Below, piece after piece: positions 26,097 to 34,638 of a stretch of DNA of 35,140 nucleotides. Position 1 is the first letter of the stretch. Each line of letters opens with the position of its first letter. The stretch spans positions 1 through 35,140 of the forward strand of contig JAAWAY010000178.1 of assembly GCA_022792415.1 (NCBI GenBank), written 5' to 3'. Position numbers and translations under genes: made by a program. The notes beneath the pieces were generated by a model. That model was given only the letters and a program-made list of their open reading frames with translations. It did not search any database and had not been told where the DNA came from. This stretch comes from Eggerthellaceae bacterium (GTDB lineage Bacteria > Actinomycetota > Coriobacteriia > Coriobacteriales > Eggerthellaceae).

Positions 26097-27017
26097 CTAC
26101 TTCATGTTGACGCAGTGGACCTTGGTGCCGTTCTCCAGGTACTCCATGATCTGGTTGACGGCCATGATGGCGCAGTTGTCCTCGGCCTCGGCGGTGGAGG
26201 CGCCCAGGTGCGGGATGACGATGGCGCCCTCCATGGCCATGACGGCGGGGTTGGCGAAGTCGGTGACGTAGGCGGCCACCTTGCCGCTGGCGAGCCCGGC
26301 GGCCATGGCCTCGTCGTCGACGAGGGTGTCGCGCGCGAAGTTGAGGAAGACGACGCCGTCCTTCATGTGGGCGATGGCGTCGGCGTCGACCATGCCCTTG
26401 GTGTCGGCCGTGGCGGGCACGTGGATGGTGACGAAGTCGCTGGCAGCGTACAGGTCGTCCAGGTTGTCGGTGAACGTCATGGCCGGCGAGATGGCGGCGG
26501 CGCGCTCGGCGTCGAGGAACGGGTCGTAGCCGATGGTGCGCATGCCGAGGGCCTCGGCGGCCGCCACGACGAGCTTGCCGATGGCGCCCAGGCCGATGAC
26601 GCCGAGCGTCTTGCCGGTGATCTCGGTGCCGGCGAACTGCTTCTTGGCCTTCTCGGCGGACTTGCCGATGTTCTCGTCGTCGGCGTTGGCGCGGCACCAC
26701 TCGATGCCGCCGACGATGTCACGCGAGGCCAGCAACATGCCGGCGATGACGAGCTCCTTGACGGCGTTGGCGTTGGCGCCCGGCGTGTTGAGCACGGGGA
26801 TGCCGGCCTCAGCCATGGCCTCGAGCGGGATGTTGTTGACACCGGCGCCGGCGCGGGCCACCACCTTGAGGTTGGCGGGGATGGCCATCTCGTGCATGTT
26901 GGCGCTGCGCACGAGGACGGCGTCGGCCTGCTCGATGTCGTCGGTCAGCTCGTACTGGTCGGTGAGCAGGGCCAGGCCCTCGGGCGAGATGTTGTTGAGG
27001 CAGTGCACTTTGTACAT
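26097..27017 (-). CDS. serA: D-3-phosphoglycerate dehydrogenase-like (short, no ACT domain)
   Basis: VVARAGAGVNNIPLEAMAEAGIPVLNTPGANANAVKELVI, LGVIGLGAIGKLVV, IPHLGASTAEAEDNC. Confidence 0.85.
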   Translation of the reverse strand: MYKVHCLNNISPEGLALLTDQYELTDDIEQADAVLVRSANMHEMAIPANLKVVARAGAGVNNIPLEAMAEAGIPVLNTPGANANAVKELVIAGMLLASRDIVGGIEWCRANADDENIGKSAEKAKKQFAGTEITGKTLGVIGLGAIGKLVVAAAEALGMRTIGYDPFLDAERAAAISPAMTFTDNLDDLYAASDFVTIHVPATADTKGMVDADAIAHMKDGVVFLNFARDTLVDDEAMAAGLASGKVAAYVTDFANPAVMAMEGAIVIPHLGASTAEAEDNCAIMAVNQIMEYLENGTKVHCVNMK

Positions 27018-27165
27018 GGCGACCCCCTGGGGTTGGCGCGGGCGGGCGCGAGGCGGCGGCGCGGCGCGCGGATGATAGGTGACGGGGCCAGCATAGCGCG
27101 AAACCGGCCCGCCCGGGAGCGGGCTCGGGTGGCTGGGGCGAGGGCGGCGGCTGCCGGGGCGGGCG

Positions 27166-28908
27166 CTAGGCGAACGCGGCGTGGACGAGGCGGCCGCCGA
27201 CGTAGGTGGCGAGCACGCGGGCGCCCAGCAGGTCGTCCGGCGTGACGGCCAGCAGGTCGCGGTCGAGCACGACGAGGTCGGCGAGCATGCCCGGCGCCAG
27301 CGTGCCCAGCTCATCGCCCCGGCCGGCGGCGCGGGCGCTTCCGGCGGTGTAGGCGGTGAGCGCCTCGGCCACGGTGAGCGCCTCGGCTGCGAGCCAGCCG
27401 CCCTCGGGCAGGCCCGTGTCGGCGTCGCGGCGCGTGACGGCGGTGTAGACGGCGGCGAGCGGGTCGGTGGCCGTGACGGGGGCGTCCGTGCCGAAGGCCA
27501 GGGTGGCGCCGGCGTCGAGCAGCTGGCGCAGCGGCCACATGTAGGGCACGCGGTCCGGCCCGAGGTCGCGCTCGGGGCCGCCGGGGTCGAGCGTCATGTG
27601 GCGCGGCTGCACGGACGCCACCACCCCCAGCCGCGCCAGGCGGCCGATGTCGGCGGGCTGGAAGTTCTCGAGGTGCTCGAGGGTGAGGACGGGCGAGAGC
27701 CCGGCCTCGGAGGGCGCGCCCTGCCCGCGCGGGGCCTCCCCCTCCCCTTCTTTCTCTTGGGCTTGGGTCTCTCGGGCGGAGAGGGCCTGCTCGTAGGCGT
27801 CGAGTGCCACGTGGATGGCCTCGTCGCCGATGGTGTGGATGCGCACGCCGTCGCCCTGGGCCACCGCGTCGGCCACCAGGCGCGTCAGCTCGGCCGGGTC
27901 CACGGTGGGACGGCCGCGGTCATCGGCGAACCGGGCGTTGGCGTAGGGGTCGCGCAGCCAGGCGGTGTGCTGGCTGGAGACGCCGTCGAGGAACTGCTTG
28001 TAGCCGCCCGCGCGCACGAGGGGGCCGTCGAGGCGGGAGCGCAGGTCGCGCAGGCGCGTGGTGCCCGGCAGCAGCGTGGGGAACAGCGTGGGGCGCACGG
28101 TGAGCTGGCGGGCGCGCTCGAGGGCCGCGAACAGGTCGTCGCGCACGAAGTCGAGGCCGGGCAGCGCCATGAGCGCCATGTCGCAGACCGCCGTAACGCC
28201 CTGCGCGTTGAGGTGCGCCTGGAACGAGCGGTAGGCGTCGAGCAGCTCGTCGTCGGAGAACGAGGCCACGATGCGCGGCATGAGGTCCATGGCCGCCGCC
28301 TCGCGCACGATGCCGGTGAGCCGGCCCTGCGCGTCGCGGTCGTAGCTGCCGCCGGCCGGCGGGCGCGACTGCTCCGTGATGCCCAGGCGCCGGAGGGCGC
28401 ACGAGTTGAGCCACAGCGTGTGGGCGTCGCCGGAGTAGAGGGCCACGGGACGGTCGGGGTAGGCCGCGTCCAACGAGGCGCGGGTGGGCATGACCGGCGG
28501 GTCCCAGCGGTACTCCCGCCAGCCCTGCGCCAGCAGCCACGAGCCGGCGGGGCGCCGGGCGGCCAGAGGCGCCAGGCGGGCGACGCAGTCCTGCTCGCTC
28601 GTGCCCAGGAAGCGCTCGGCGAGGGGCGACGAGTACAGCGCCGAGTGGAAGAAGTGCAGGTGGGCGTCGTGGAAGCCCGGCATGAGAAAGGCGTCACCGT
28701 AGTCGACGCGCGCCGCGTCCGGCGTCACGGGGCAGCGCGAACCGCCCACGTCGTCCGGCGAGGCCACCCACTGGATGCGATCGCCCGCGATGCCGACGGC
28801 GAGGGGCCCGGCGGCCGGGCGCAAGCCCGTGAAGCCGTGGGACGCCGTGACGACGAGCGCGGCGGGAAGGGGTGTGAAGGCGGGGGCGAGGGGGCTGGCG
28901 GGGGGCAC
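27166..28908 (-). CDS. YtcJ-like metal-dependent amidohydrolase
   Basis: LMPGFHDAHLHFF, YKQFLDGVSSQHTAWL, IHTIGDEAIHVALDAY, FGTDAPVTATDPLAAVYTAVTR, GTLAPGMLADLVVLDRDLL. Confidence 0.9.
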   Translation of the reverse strand: MPPASPLAPAFTPLPAALVVTASHGFTGLRPAAGPLAVGIAGDRIQWVASPDDVGGSRCPVTPDAARVDYGDAFLMPGFHDAHLHFFHSALYSSPLAERFLGTSEQDCVARLAPLAARRPAGSWLLAQGWREYRWDPPVMPTRASLDAAYPDRPVALYSGDAHTLWLNSCALRRLGITEQSRPPAGGSYDRDAQGRLTGIVREAAAMDLMPRIVASFSDDELLDAYRSFQAHLNAQGVTAVCDMALMALPGLDFVRDDLFAALERARQLTVRPTLFPTLLPGTTRLRDLRSRLDGPLVRAGGYKQFLDGVSSQHTAWLRDPYANARFADDRGRPTVDPAELTRLVADAVAQGDGVRIHTIGDEAIHVALDAYEQALSARETQAQEKEGEGEAPRGQGAPSEAGLSPVLTLEHLENFQPADIGRLARLGVVASVQPRHMTLDPGGPERDLGPDRVPYMWPLRQLLDAGATLAFGTDAPVTATDPLAAVYTAVTRRDADTGLPEGGWLAAEALTVAEALTAYTAGSARAAGRGDELGTLAPGMLADLVVLDRDLLAVTPDDLLGARVLATYVGGRLVHAAFA

Positions 28909-29043
28909 GGCGTGGCTCCTAACGGGTTGGGGGGCGGGTGGCGCGGGGCGCGGGAGCGCGGGTGGCGCAGACGGCGCGCGAGAGCGCGGGCGGGTGGCGC
29001 GACAGTGCAGCCCGACGGCGCGCGGGCTGGCGGCGCGGGCGGA

Positions 29044-29325
29044 TCAGGCGGCGGCTGCCGCGGGGGCCAGCGCCATGAGCAGCACGACAACCGCCACGAC
29101 CACGAGCGCACCGAGGACGAGCCCGCGAATGACACGACCGCACACGGCGTCCTGGCTCACGTCCTCGGCGGTCCCTGCCTGCGACGCGTCGGCCGCGCCC
29201 GGCACCGCCTGCGGCACGTTGGTCGCGCCGGACGCCTCCACGCCTCGACGCCCGACGGCCGGCTGGCCCATGGACGCCGCCAGGCGCGCGGGGTTCCTCT
29301 TGGAGCGGGGATCATCTGGGGTCAT
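29044..29325 (-). CDS. Small hypothetical protein with one C-terminal TM
   Basis: ORF MTPDDPRSKRNPARL... ending GLVLGALVVVAVVVLLMALAPAAAAA. Confidence 0.55.
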   Translation of the reverse strand: MTPDDPRSKRNPARLAASMGQPAVGRRGVEASGATNVPQAVPGAADASQAGTAEDVSQDAVCGRVIRGLVLGALVVVAVVVLLMALAPAAAAA

Positions 29326-29500
29326 GGCAGGCCTTTCCCGTAGGTTCACATGCTGCGCCCCTGGCATAGGGCTTCGCGCGGCGCCTCTGCCCCGGGCTCG
29401 CAAGCCCGAAGCGCGCCACGCCCTCGCGATGGGGCGCACTGGAGCGCGCCGCCCTCGCTGCCGACGGACGCGGCACCAGCTTAGCACGGGCGGCGAAGCA

Positions 29501-29533
29501 GCCTCCGTTTTGGCAAGAAATCGCGAGTTTGCG
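29501..29533. repeat. Left arm of a 33-bp long-range inverted repeat
   Basis: GCCTCCGTTTTGGCAAGAAATCGCGAGTTTGCG; reverse complement of 29650-29682 with one mismatch. Confidence 0.95.
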
Positions 29534-29649
29534 CGCTCACCGGCCAGCGATTCTCCCAAGAAGGAGCGCGCTGCGCTGAGGCGCCAGCATCGTGCCTGGA
29601 AAGAGCCATGGCTAACTTTCGGCCGGGCCCCGGGGCGGCGAGACCAGGT

Positions 29650-29682
29650 CGCAAACTCGTGATTTCTTGCCAAAACGGAGGC
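29650..29682. repeat. Right arm of the 33-bp long-range inverted repeat
   Basis: CGCAAACTCGTGATTTCTTGCCAAAACGGAGGC. Confidence 0.95.
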
Positions 29683-29828
29683 GAAAAGCGGACCGGCCCA
29701 GCAAGGGGGAGCAAGGGAGCAGCGCAACGCGGCGCGAGGGCAGAGCACAGCGCAAGAGAATCGAGGACGCAAGAAGGGACGTCAGGAAAAGCAGAAGGCG
29801 AGAGGGTCGCCAAGAGAAAGCGGTGGGG

Positions 29829-29844
29829 TGTTTCACGTGAAACA
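29829..29844. other. parS: Perfect parS centromere-like site
   Basis: TGTTTCACGTGAAACA, identical to the canonical 16-bp chromosomal ParB-binding parS palindrome. Confidence 0.88.
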
Positions 29845-30022
29845 TTCGTTCGAATGGACGTTGGAGGCGGGAATGGGGCCTCGAGTGCGATGCGAGAAGC
29901 ATAGGGACGCGATGCGGGAATACGCGGGTGCACTGCGCGAATGTGATGCGAGGTGCGGGTTGCGGGCACGAGCGCGCTGCGGGCGGGACGGAGCAAGGAC
30001 GCTCACCGCGCCCCACACGCGA

Positions 30023-30060
30023 AAGCGGACCGGCCCCATCGGGGAGGAGCCGATCCGCTT
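30023..30060. terminator. Hairpin with T-rich flank
   Basis: AAGCGGACCGGC / GCCGATCCGCTT (one mismatch), followed on + by CCGCTGTGTTTTA. Confidence 0.4.
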
Positions 30061-30083
30061 CCGCTGTGTTTTAGACTACCTGC

Positions 30084-30112
30084 ACTATATGACATCATCC
30101 AATACTCGTCAA
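30084..30112 (-). promoter_or_regulatory. Sigma70-like promoter reading leftwards
   Basis: Minus strand TTGACG - 17 nt - TATAGT. Confidence 0.55.
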
Positions 30113-30160
30113 CATCTTCTTTGGAAATGCTGTGAAGACGTAGGGCCCATCCTTTTCATT

Positions 30161-30200
30161 AGTCCGATTTTGGACTTAAATGATAGTCCGAAATTTGACC
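30161..30200 (+). promoter_or_regulatory. Two phased operator-like half-palindromes upstream of marR
   Basis: AGTCCGATTTTGGACT (30161-30176) and AGTCCGAAATTTGACC (30185-30200). Confidence 0.5.
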
Positions 30201-30262
30201 AATCATTCACGGCCCGGCACCGCGCACAACGCGCTGCGGGCCCCCGCGACGAAGGAGACCGC

Positions 30263-30709
30263 ATGGCGATGACCGACCCGCGTCCCGCGACCCTGGCGAA
30301 GGCGGCGGAGCTCGAGCGCTTCTACCAGGAGCTCAACGAGCTCTACCATGACGTGGCCCGCACGTGCGGGCTCTCCGACAGCGCCTTCGACATCCTGTAC
30401 GCGCTCATGATGCACGACGGCCTCACCCAGAAGCAGCTGCGCGAGGGCAGCTTCATGACGAAGCAGACGGTGAGCTCGTCGGTGAGCCGCCTCATAGCCG
30501 ACGGTCTGGTCGAGATAGCCGGCACCGGGCGCGGGGCCACGGTGAGCCTGTCCGCCGCGGGGGCGGCGCTGGTCCACGAGCGCCTCCAGCCCGTCCTGGC
30601 CGCGGAGTGCCGCGCGCTCGAGCGGCTCTCCCCCGCCGACCAGGACGAGCTGCTGCGCCTGATGGGCGCCTACCGCACCGCCCTGCGTGCCGAGCTGAGC
30701 GCGCTGTAG
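30263..30709 (+). CDS. MarR-family transcriptional regulator
   Basis: wHTH: FDILYALMMHDGLTQKQLREGSFMTKQTVSSSVSRLIADGLVEIAGTGRGATVSLSAAG; RBS GAAGGAG. Confidence 0.88.
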   Translation: MAMTDPRPATLAKAAELERFYQELNELYHDVARTCGLSDSAFDILYALMMHDGLTQKQLREGSFMTKQTVSSSVSRLIADGLVEIAGTGRGATVSLSAAGAALVHERLQPVLAAECRALERLSPADQDELLRLMGAYRTALRAELSAL

Positions 30710-30830
30710 CCGACCGTCGACTGCCTGGCCGCTGACCCGAGCGCACCTCGAGGCAGCCGGTCTTCCGACGGGCGCACAGCGAACGCCGCCCGCCACACCC
30801 CATCCGCCCACCCCGATCCAAAGGATCCCC

Positions 30831-32213
30831 ATGACCACCTCAATGTCCCAGCACTTCACGATGCCCGCGCTGCTCAAGTTCGTGGCGCCCTCCATCGCCA
30901 TGGCCATCTTCGCGTCGCTCTACTCCATCGTGGACGGCGTGTTCGTGTCGAACTTCGCCGGCAAGACGGCCCTGGCCGCCGTCAACCTCATCTACCCCTT
31001 CATCATGATCCTGTCCGCGACGGGCATGATGGTGGGCACGGGCGGCAGCGCGCTCGTGGCCAAGACGCGCGGCGAGGGCGACGAGGAGCGTGCCAACCGC
31101 ATCTTCTCCATGCTCGTGCTGTTCGCCCTGATCCTGGGCATTGCGCTGACCGCCGTGGGCTACCTCGTCGTCGAGCCGGTGGCCGCGGGGCTGGGCGCCA
31201 CGGGCCCCATGTTGGACGACGCGCTGCTCTACGGGCGCATGCTGCTGGCCACGCTGCCGTTCTTCATCCTGCAGTTCGCCTTCCAGAGCCTGTTCGTGAC
31301 GGCTGGCAAGCCCCAGCTGGGCTTCGTCGTCATCGTGGCGGCCGGCGTGACCAACATGGTGCTCGACGCGCTGTTCGTGGGCGCGCTGGGCTGGGGGCTC
31401 GCCGGCGCGGCCCTGGCCACCAACATCGGCGAGATCGTCGGCGGCGGCCTGCCCCTCGTCTACTTCCTGCGCAAGAACTCGAGCGCGCTGCGGCTGCGCC
31501 CGACGCGCCTGCAGCTGCGCCCCCTGGGCAAGGCCTGCCTGAACGGCTCGTCGGAGATGGTGTCCAACGTGGCCATGAGCCTGGTGTCCATGCTGTACAA
31601 CTTTCAGCTGCTGGCCTTCCTGGGCGAGGACGGCGTGGCGGCCTACGGCGTCATCATGTACACGGCCATGATCTTCGCCGCGGTGTTCATGGGCTTCGCC
31701 ATGGGATCCGCCCCGCTCATGAGCTTCCAGTACGGCGCGCGCAACCACCGCGAGATGCGCAGCCTGCTCAAGAAGAGCCTGCTGTTCGTGGCCGTCGGCG
31801 GCGTGGCCATGTTCGCCGCGGGCGAGCTTCTGGCCGAGCCCCTCGCCCTCATCTTCGTGAGCTATGACGCGGGCCTGACCGAGCTGACCGTACACGGCTA
31901 CCGCCTGTACTCGTTCGCGTTCCTCATCATGGGCTTCTCGATCTTCGGCTCGTCGTTCTTCACGGCGCTCAACAACGGCGTGGTGTCGGCCATCATCGCG
32001 TTTCTGCGCACGCTCGTGTTCGAGACCTCGTCGGTGATCCTGCTGCCGATGGTGCTGGGCGTGGACGGCATCTGGCTGTCCGTCACCGTGGCCGAGCTGG
32101 CCTCCGTGACGGTCATGGCCGTGTTCATGCTGGCCCTGGGGCGCCACTACGGCTACCTGGGCCCGCTGCCGCCCGACCCGAGCCGGCGCAAGCCCATCGA
32201 GGAGGCCGCGTAA
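30831..32213 (+). CDS. MATE family efflux transporter
   Basis: 12-TM-like protein; SIVDGVFVSNFAGKTALAAVNLIYPF...GTGGSALVAKTRGEGDEERAN...GMAMGSAPLMSFQYGARNH-type MATE repeats. Confidence 0.92.
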   Translation: MTTSMSQHFTMPALLKFVAPSIAMAIFASLYSIVDGVFVSNFAGKTALAAVNLIYPFIMILSATGMMVGTGGSALVAKTRGEGDEERANRIFSMLVLFALILGIALTAVGYLVVEPVAAGLGATGPMLDDALLYGRMLLATLPFFILQFAFQSLFVTAGKPQLGFVVIVAAGVTNMVLDALFVGALGWGLAGAALATNIGEIVGGGLPLVYFLRKNSSALRLRPTRLQLRPLGKACLNGSSEMVSNVAMSLVSMLYNFQLLAFLGEDGVAAYGVIMYTAMIFAAVFMGFAMGSAPLMSFQYGARNHREMRSLLKKSLLFVAVGGVAMFAAGELLAEPLALIFVSYDAGLTELTVHGYRLYSFAFLIMGFSIFGSSFFTALNNGVVSAIIAFLRTLVFETSSVILLPMVLGVDGIWLSVTVAELASVTVMAVFMLALGRHYGYLGPLPPDPSRRKPIEEAA

Positions 32214-32415
32214 GGCCGGCCGCGGACGCCCCGTCGACAACGCGCCGTTCACAGATGGGCTATCGGCGCGTATCAGGCGGCCTCACGGGCCCGCGGCGTC
32301 GCGGCCGGCACCGTACGCTGTACCCAGCAATCCCGTCGGGCATCTGGTTCCGCTAACTCACCAGAGCGCGCCCCGGGGGAACGTACAGCGCATGGGCGCA
32401 CGAAAGGAGCACACC

Positions 32416-32781
32416 ATGGGATTCACCGACAAGATGAAGGATCTGGCCGAGGACGCCAAGCAGATGGCCGGCGATATCGCAGAGGCCGCCCAGGAGGGCG
32501 TGCATGAGCTGGGCGAGAAGGCCCAGGACCTGGGCGAGAAGGCGGGCGATCTGAAGGACGCCGCCGTCGAGAAGGCGGGCGACATCGCCGACGCCGCCCA
32601 GGACGCCGCCAAGAAGGCCGCTGACAAGGCCTCCGACCTGAAGGACGCCGCGGCCGACAAGGCCGCCGACGTGGCCGAGGGCGCCAAGAAGGCCGCCGGT
32701 GAGGCCGCTGACAAGGCCGAGCAGGCCAAGGATGCCGCGGCCGCCAAGGTCGACGAGGCTGCCAAGGCCGCCCAGAAGTAG
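32416..32781 (+). CDS. LEA-like/apolipoprotein-like Ala-Lys-Asp-rich 11-mer repeat protein
   Basis: MGFTDKMKDLAEDAKQMAGD... with consecutive 11-residue repeats; RBS AAAGGAG. Confidence 0.8.
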   Translation: MGFTDKMKDLAEDAKQMAGDIAEAAQEGVHELGEKAQDLGEKAGDLKDAAVEKAGDIADAAQDAAKKAADKASDLKDAAADKAADVAEGAKKAAGEAADKAEQAKDAAAAKVDEAAKAAQK

Positions 32782-32839
32782 CACGCGTCCGGCGGCGCGA
32801 ACCGCGCGCCCCACGCGCACAGCTCACCCTGAAGCACGG

Positions 32840-32867
32840 AGGCCCGGCGCACCATCGCGCCGGGCCT
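32840..32867 (+). terminator. GC-rich hairpin between convergent LEA-like and permease genes
   Basis: AGGCCCGGCGC-accatc-GCGCCGGGCCT; weak T-tract. Confidence 0.5.
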
Positions 32868-32932
32868 CGTCATGTTCAGATGGCCTCGGGGGCCGGGGGC
32901 TGCGGGTCCCGAGAACCCGCGGTCGCAGAACC

Positions 32933-34414
32933 CTACCCGATCTCGCCCGCGCGCACCTTGTCGCGCACCAGCCAGCTGGCGCCCGCGTACACGATGATCG
33001 TGAGCGGCGCCACCACCAAGAACGGCACGGCCACCGCGCCGGTGGCGTACAGGACGCTGCCGAGCAGGCCCACGCCGGCGATGGTGCCCACGCCGCGCCA
33101 GTTGACCTCGTGCTCGGGTGCGTCCACGTCGATGCCCTGGGCGCCGATGCCCATCTTGCCGCGCACCAGGTAGTAGTCGGTGATGAGCAGCACGCACCAC
33201 GACGACGTGAGGATGGAGCCGTAGCTCATGAAGGCGTTCACCTGGTCGAGGATGTTGCCCAGGATGAACGCGAGCCCGATGGCGTTGGCGGCCACCACGG
33301 CCACCGCCCAGGGCAGCTTGCGGCCGGTGAGCGAGTGCACCAGGTTGGACACGGCGTTGGCGCCTCCGATGGAGTTGGACGTCTCCACCTTCATCTGGGA
33401 CAGGCAGATGACCGCCAGGCCGATGCCGCCCGCGGCCAGTACGAGCGACACGCCCGGGTTGGTGACCGCGGCGTTGGCGGCCAGCGTGGGATCCATGCCC
33501 TGGGCCGAGAAGTACGCAACGGACTTCTCGAAGCCGTAGTAGACGATGAGCGCGCCGCACAGGTAGGTGACGATGGCGAAGAGGCTGCCCGTGGCCGCGA
33601 TGGGCGCGATGTCGCGCTCCTTGCGGGCGAAGCGGGTGAAGTCAGCCGCGAACAGGGCCAGAAGGCCGCTCGTCATGATGGCGTAGTTGACGGAGTAGGC
33701 GAAGCCCTGCAGGGGCTCGACGCCGGGGATGAGGATGCCGTGGGTAGCCGCGTCGACCAGCTGCCCGTCGGCGGCGATGAGGTAGACGACGTAGCCCATG
33801 ACGCAGAACAGAGCCACCACGAACACGGCGTTCATGCGGGCGATGATCTTGGTGCCGAACAGCGCCATGGCCACCCACACGCACGAGATGCCGATGAACA
33901 GGGCCCAGCGGACGGCCTCGCCCTCCCAGCCGAACGCGAACAGGATGGCGTTGCCCAGCTGCACGGTGCCCACGGCCAGCACGCCCACCAGGCAGAAGAT
34001 CCAGATGATGGAGCCGGCGGCCGACCCGCGCCGCCCGAAGATGTAGAAGCGGGACACCACGTTGTTGGGCAGTCCCTCGCGGAAGCAGATCTTGCCGACG
34101 AGGTAGGTGAGCACGAACGACAGCGCGAACGTGATGGCCACGGTGACGCCGCCCATCTGGCAGCCGGCGTATAAGGCCACGATGCCGCCGCCCATGACCT
34201 TGGACAGGCTCGACACCACGCCCGACAGGATGGCCGCGATGTCAGGCCACGCCAGGCGCTTGTCGGCCGGCACGCGCTCGAACAGCGACACCTGCTCGGT
34301 GGCCGACCCCTTCTTCTTGGGAGCGGCCCCCTCCCCCGACGGCGCGCGGCCGCGGGTGCGCTCGGCCACGTCGGCCGTGGCCTTGCCCTTCGCGTCAGTT
34401 GGCTTCTGGTCCAT
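32933..34414 (-). CDS. NCS1-family (cytosine/purine permease-like) transporter
   Basis: CodB/NCS1-like: LAWPDIAAILSGVVSSLSKVMGGGIVALYAGCQMGGVTVAITFALSFVLTYLVGKICFREGLPNNVVSRFYIFGRRGSAAGSIIW; DFTRFARKERD. Confidence 0.82.
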   Translation of the reverse strand: MDQKPTDAKGKATADVAERTRGRAPSGEGAAPKKKGSATEQVSLFERVPADKRLAWPDIAAILSGVVSSLSKVMGGGIVALYAGCQMGGVTVAITFALSFVLTYLVGKICFREGLPNNVVSRFYIFGRRGSAAGSIIWIFCLVGVLAVGTVQLGNAILFAFGWEGEAVRWALFIGISCVWVAMALFGTKIIARMNAVFVVALFCVMGYVVYLIAADGQLVDAATHGILIPGVEPLQGFAYSVNYAIMTSGLLALFAADFTRFARKERDIAPIAATGSLFAIVTYLCGALIVYYGFEKSVAYFSAQGMDPTLAANAAVTNPGVSLVLAAGGIGLAVICLSQMKVETSNSIGGANAVSNLVHSLTGRKLPWAVAVVAANAIGLAFILGNILDQVNAFMSYGSILTSSWCVLLITDYYLVRGKMGIGAQGIDVDAPEHEVNWRGVGTIAGVGLLGSVLYATGAVAVPFLVVAPLTIIVYAGASWLVRDKVRAGEIG

Positions 34415-34523
34415 TGGGAGTACGCCCCTCTCTCTCCCTCGCCGCCGCGAGCACGGACCCGGCCGGGCGCACGAAGGGCGCGAGACCGGGACGGCCGCGT
34501 CTCAGACGGCCGACGAGCTGCTT

Positions 34524-34580
34524 TCCCTTCCCGGAGGGTCCCGGGTGATGGTGGGGTGCCCGGGCACCTCCGGGAAGGGA
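34524..34580 (-). promoter_or_regulatory. Structured leader element upstream of the NCS1 permease
   Basis: 14-bp perfect arms TCCCTTCCCGGAGG / CCTCCGGGAAGGGA enclosing palindrome GGTGCCCGGGCACC that overlaps the right arm. Confidence 0.45.
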
Positions 34581-34638
34581 GCTGGACGGAACCGGGGGAT
34601 GCGTATTCCCCGCTCCGCCCAGCCCAGCTGACAAGCGC

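Noticed and set aside
27181-29343. 720-aa plus-strand ORF
   Set aside because: Antisense to the YtcJ-like amidohydrolase; shadow ORF composition.
29828-30262. N-terminal extension of the MarR ORF starting MFHVKHSFEW at parS
   Set aside because: Crosses a hairpin, promoter and operators; a good RBS and HTH-compatible start exist at 30263.
30840-32252. 470-aa minus-strand ORF
   Set aside because: Antisense to the MATE transporter; His/Gln/Glu-rich shadow ORF.
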